Position numbers and translations under genes: made by a program. Shown here in pieces: positions 63,902-64,000 of a stretch of DNA of 64,000 nt. The first letter of the stretch is position 1, and the number at the start of each line of letters is the position of its first letter. The notes under the pieces were generated by a model, which saw only the letters and a list, made by a program, of their open reading frames with translations, made no database searches and was not told where the DNA came from. Source of the stretch: Vagococcus intermedius (GTDB lineage Bacteria > Bacillota > Bacilli > Lactobacillales > Vagococcaceae); the NCBI RefSeq assembly GCF_029144185.1, contig NZ_CP110232.1, forward strand, positions 1,632,164 through 1,696,163, written 5' to 3'.

Positions 63902-64000
63902 TGTTTACACTCTCCTCCAATACCGGCACACGTATTTCAACACTTGTTCCCTTCCCTTTAAAACTAATAATCTTACAAGTCCCGCCCATGCTCGTCACAC
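63894..64000 (-). CDS. liaS: Sensor histidine kinase LiaS (partial, C-terminal end)
   Basis: The last 35 codons of a kinase enter from the right edge. The reading frame ends [15 protein letters not shown] after a [15 protein letters not shown] stretch, the G2-box end of an HATPase domain. The stop lies inside liaR, overlapping it by eight bases. Identity as LiaS rests on the adjoining LiaR. Confidence 0.8.
   Translation of the reverse strand, partial: VTSMGGTCKIISFKGKGTSVEIRVPVLEESVNND

Overview
The window is AT-rich, with dense operons, strong AAGGAGG-type ribosome binding sites and short intergenic gaps ending in U-tailed hairpins. Gene content (LiaSR, DarA, RicT/RicF, YlbF-YlbG-RsmD-CoaD-SepM, Mga-type regulator, many PTS genes, small SRP RNA) points to a lactic acid bacterium of the Enterococcaceae. 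Vagococcus or a close relative is my best guess, inferred from protein resemblance only. Most genes are on the minus strand. No gap between genes exceeds about 300 bases, and I see no rRNA, tRNA, CRISPR array, insertion sequence or prophage.

1-2.9 kb: a heterodimeric ABC drug exporter (second subunit cut by the window edge) behind a TetR regulator whose promoter lies inside a long palindromic operator. 3-6 kb: two tandem paralogous APC amino acid permeases, one with a consensus cre site. 6.2-13.6 kb: a GntR-controlled operon encoding a PTS EIIC, a MupG-like 6-phospho-glycosidase, an amidohydrolase/deacetylase, DgaE, DgaF and a KdgK-type kinase. It looks like a route for an amino-sugar-acid-containing disaccharide and is the most interesting metabolic unit here.

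13.7-20.8 kb: the conserved replication/repair block dnaX-ybaB-recR-tmk-darA-holB-ricT-yabA-rsmI. 21-26.7 kb: a segment between dnaX and its usual neighbours ffs (SRP RNA) and tadA, holding a three-gene membrane-stress-type operon (SPFH, TFIIB zinc ribbon, TPM), a GH1 glycosidase nearly identical to a second copy at 36 kb, a cupin gene and a 55-residue zinc-ribbon gene.

27-34.5 kb: single genes: a PucR-type regulator, a membrane-anchored small protein, the metallopeptidase YugP, YjdM/PhnA, a Mga-type regulator followed by a diguanylate cyclase, a serine-recombinase-like protein lacking its catalytic residues, and an azoreductase. 34.5-43.5 kb: a mannoside/N-glycan PTS operon (EIIC, GH38, GH125, GH1, EIIB, ROK kinase) with a divergent GntR regulator. 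Neither PTS locus encodes EIIA.

43.5-50.6 kb: AI-2E-type permease with an orphan IIA-Gut-like protein, a lactonase, YhgE/Pip with an Rrf2 regulator, and class II aldolase. 50.8-60.4 kb: the conserved ylaN-ftsW-pyc-ylbC-ylbF-ylbG and rsmD-coaD-sepM groups, with an unusual run of four non-ATG starts. 60.5-64 kb: sodA, a DUF1189 membrane protein, a HesB-like protein, a KtrA-type K+ channel regulator, liaR and the 3' end of liaS.
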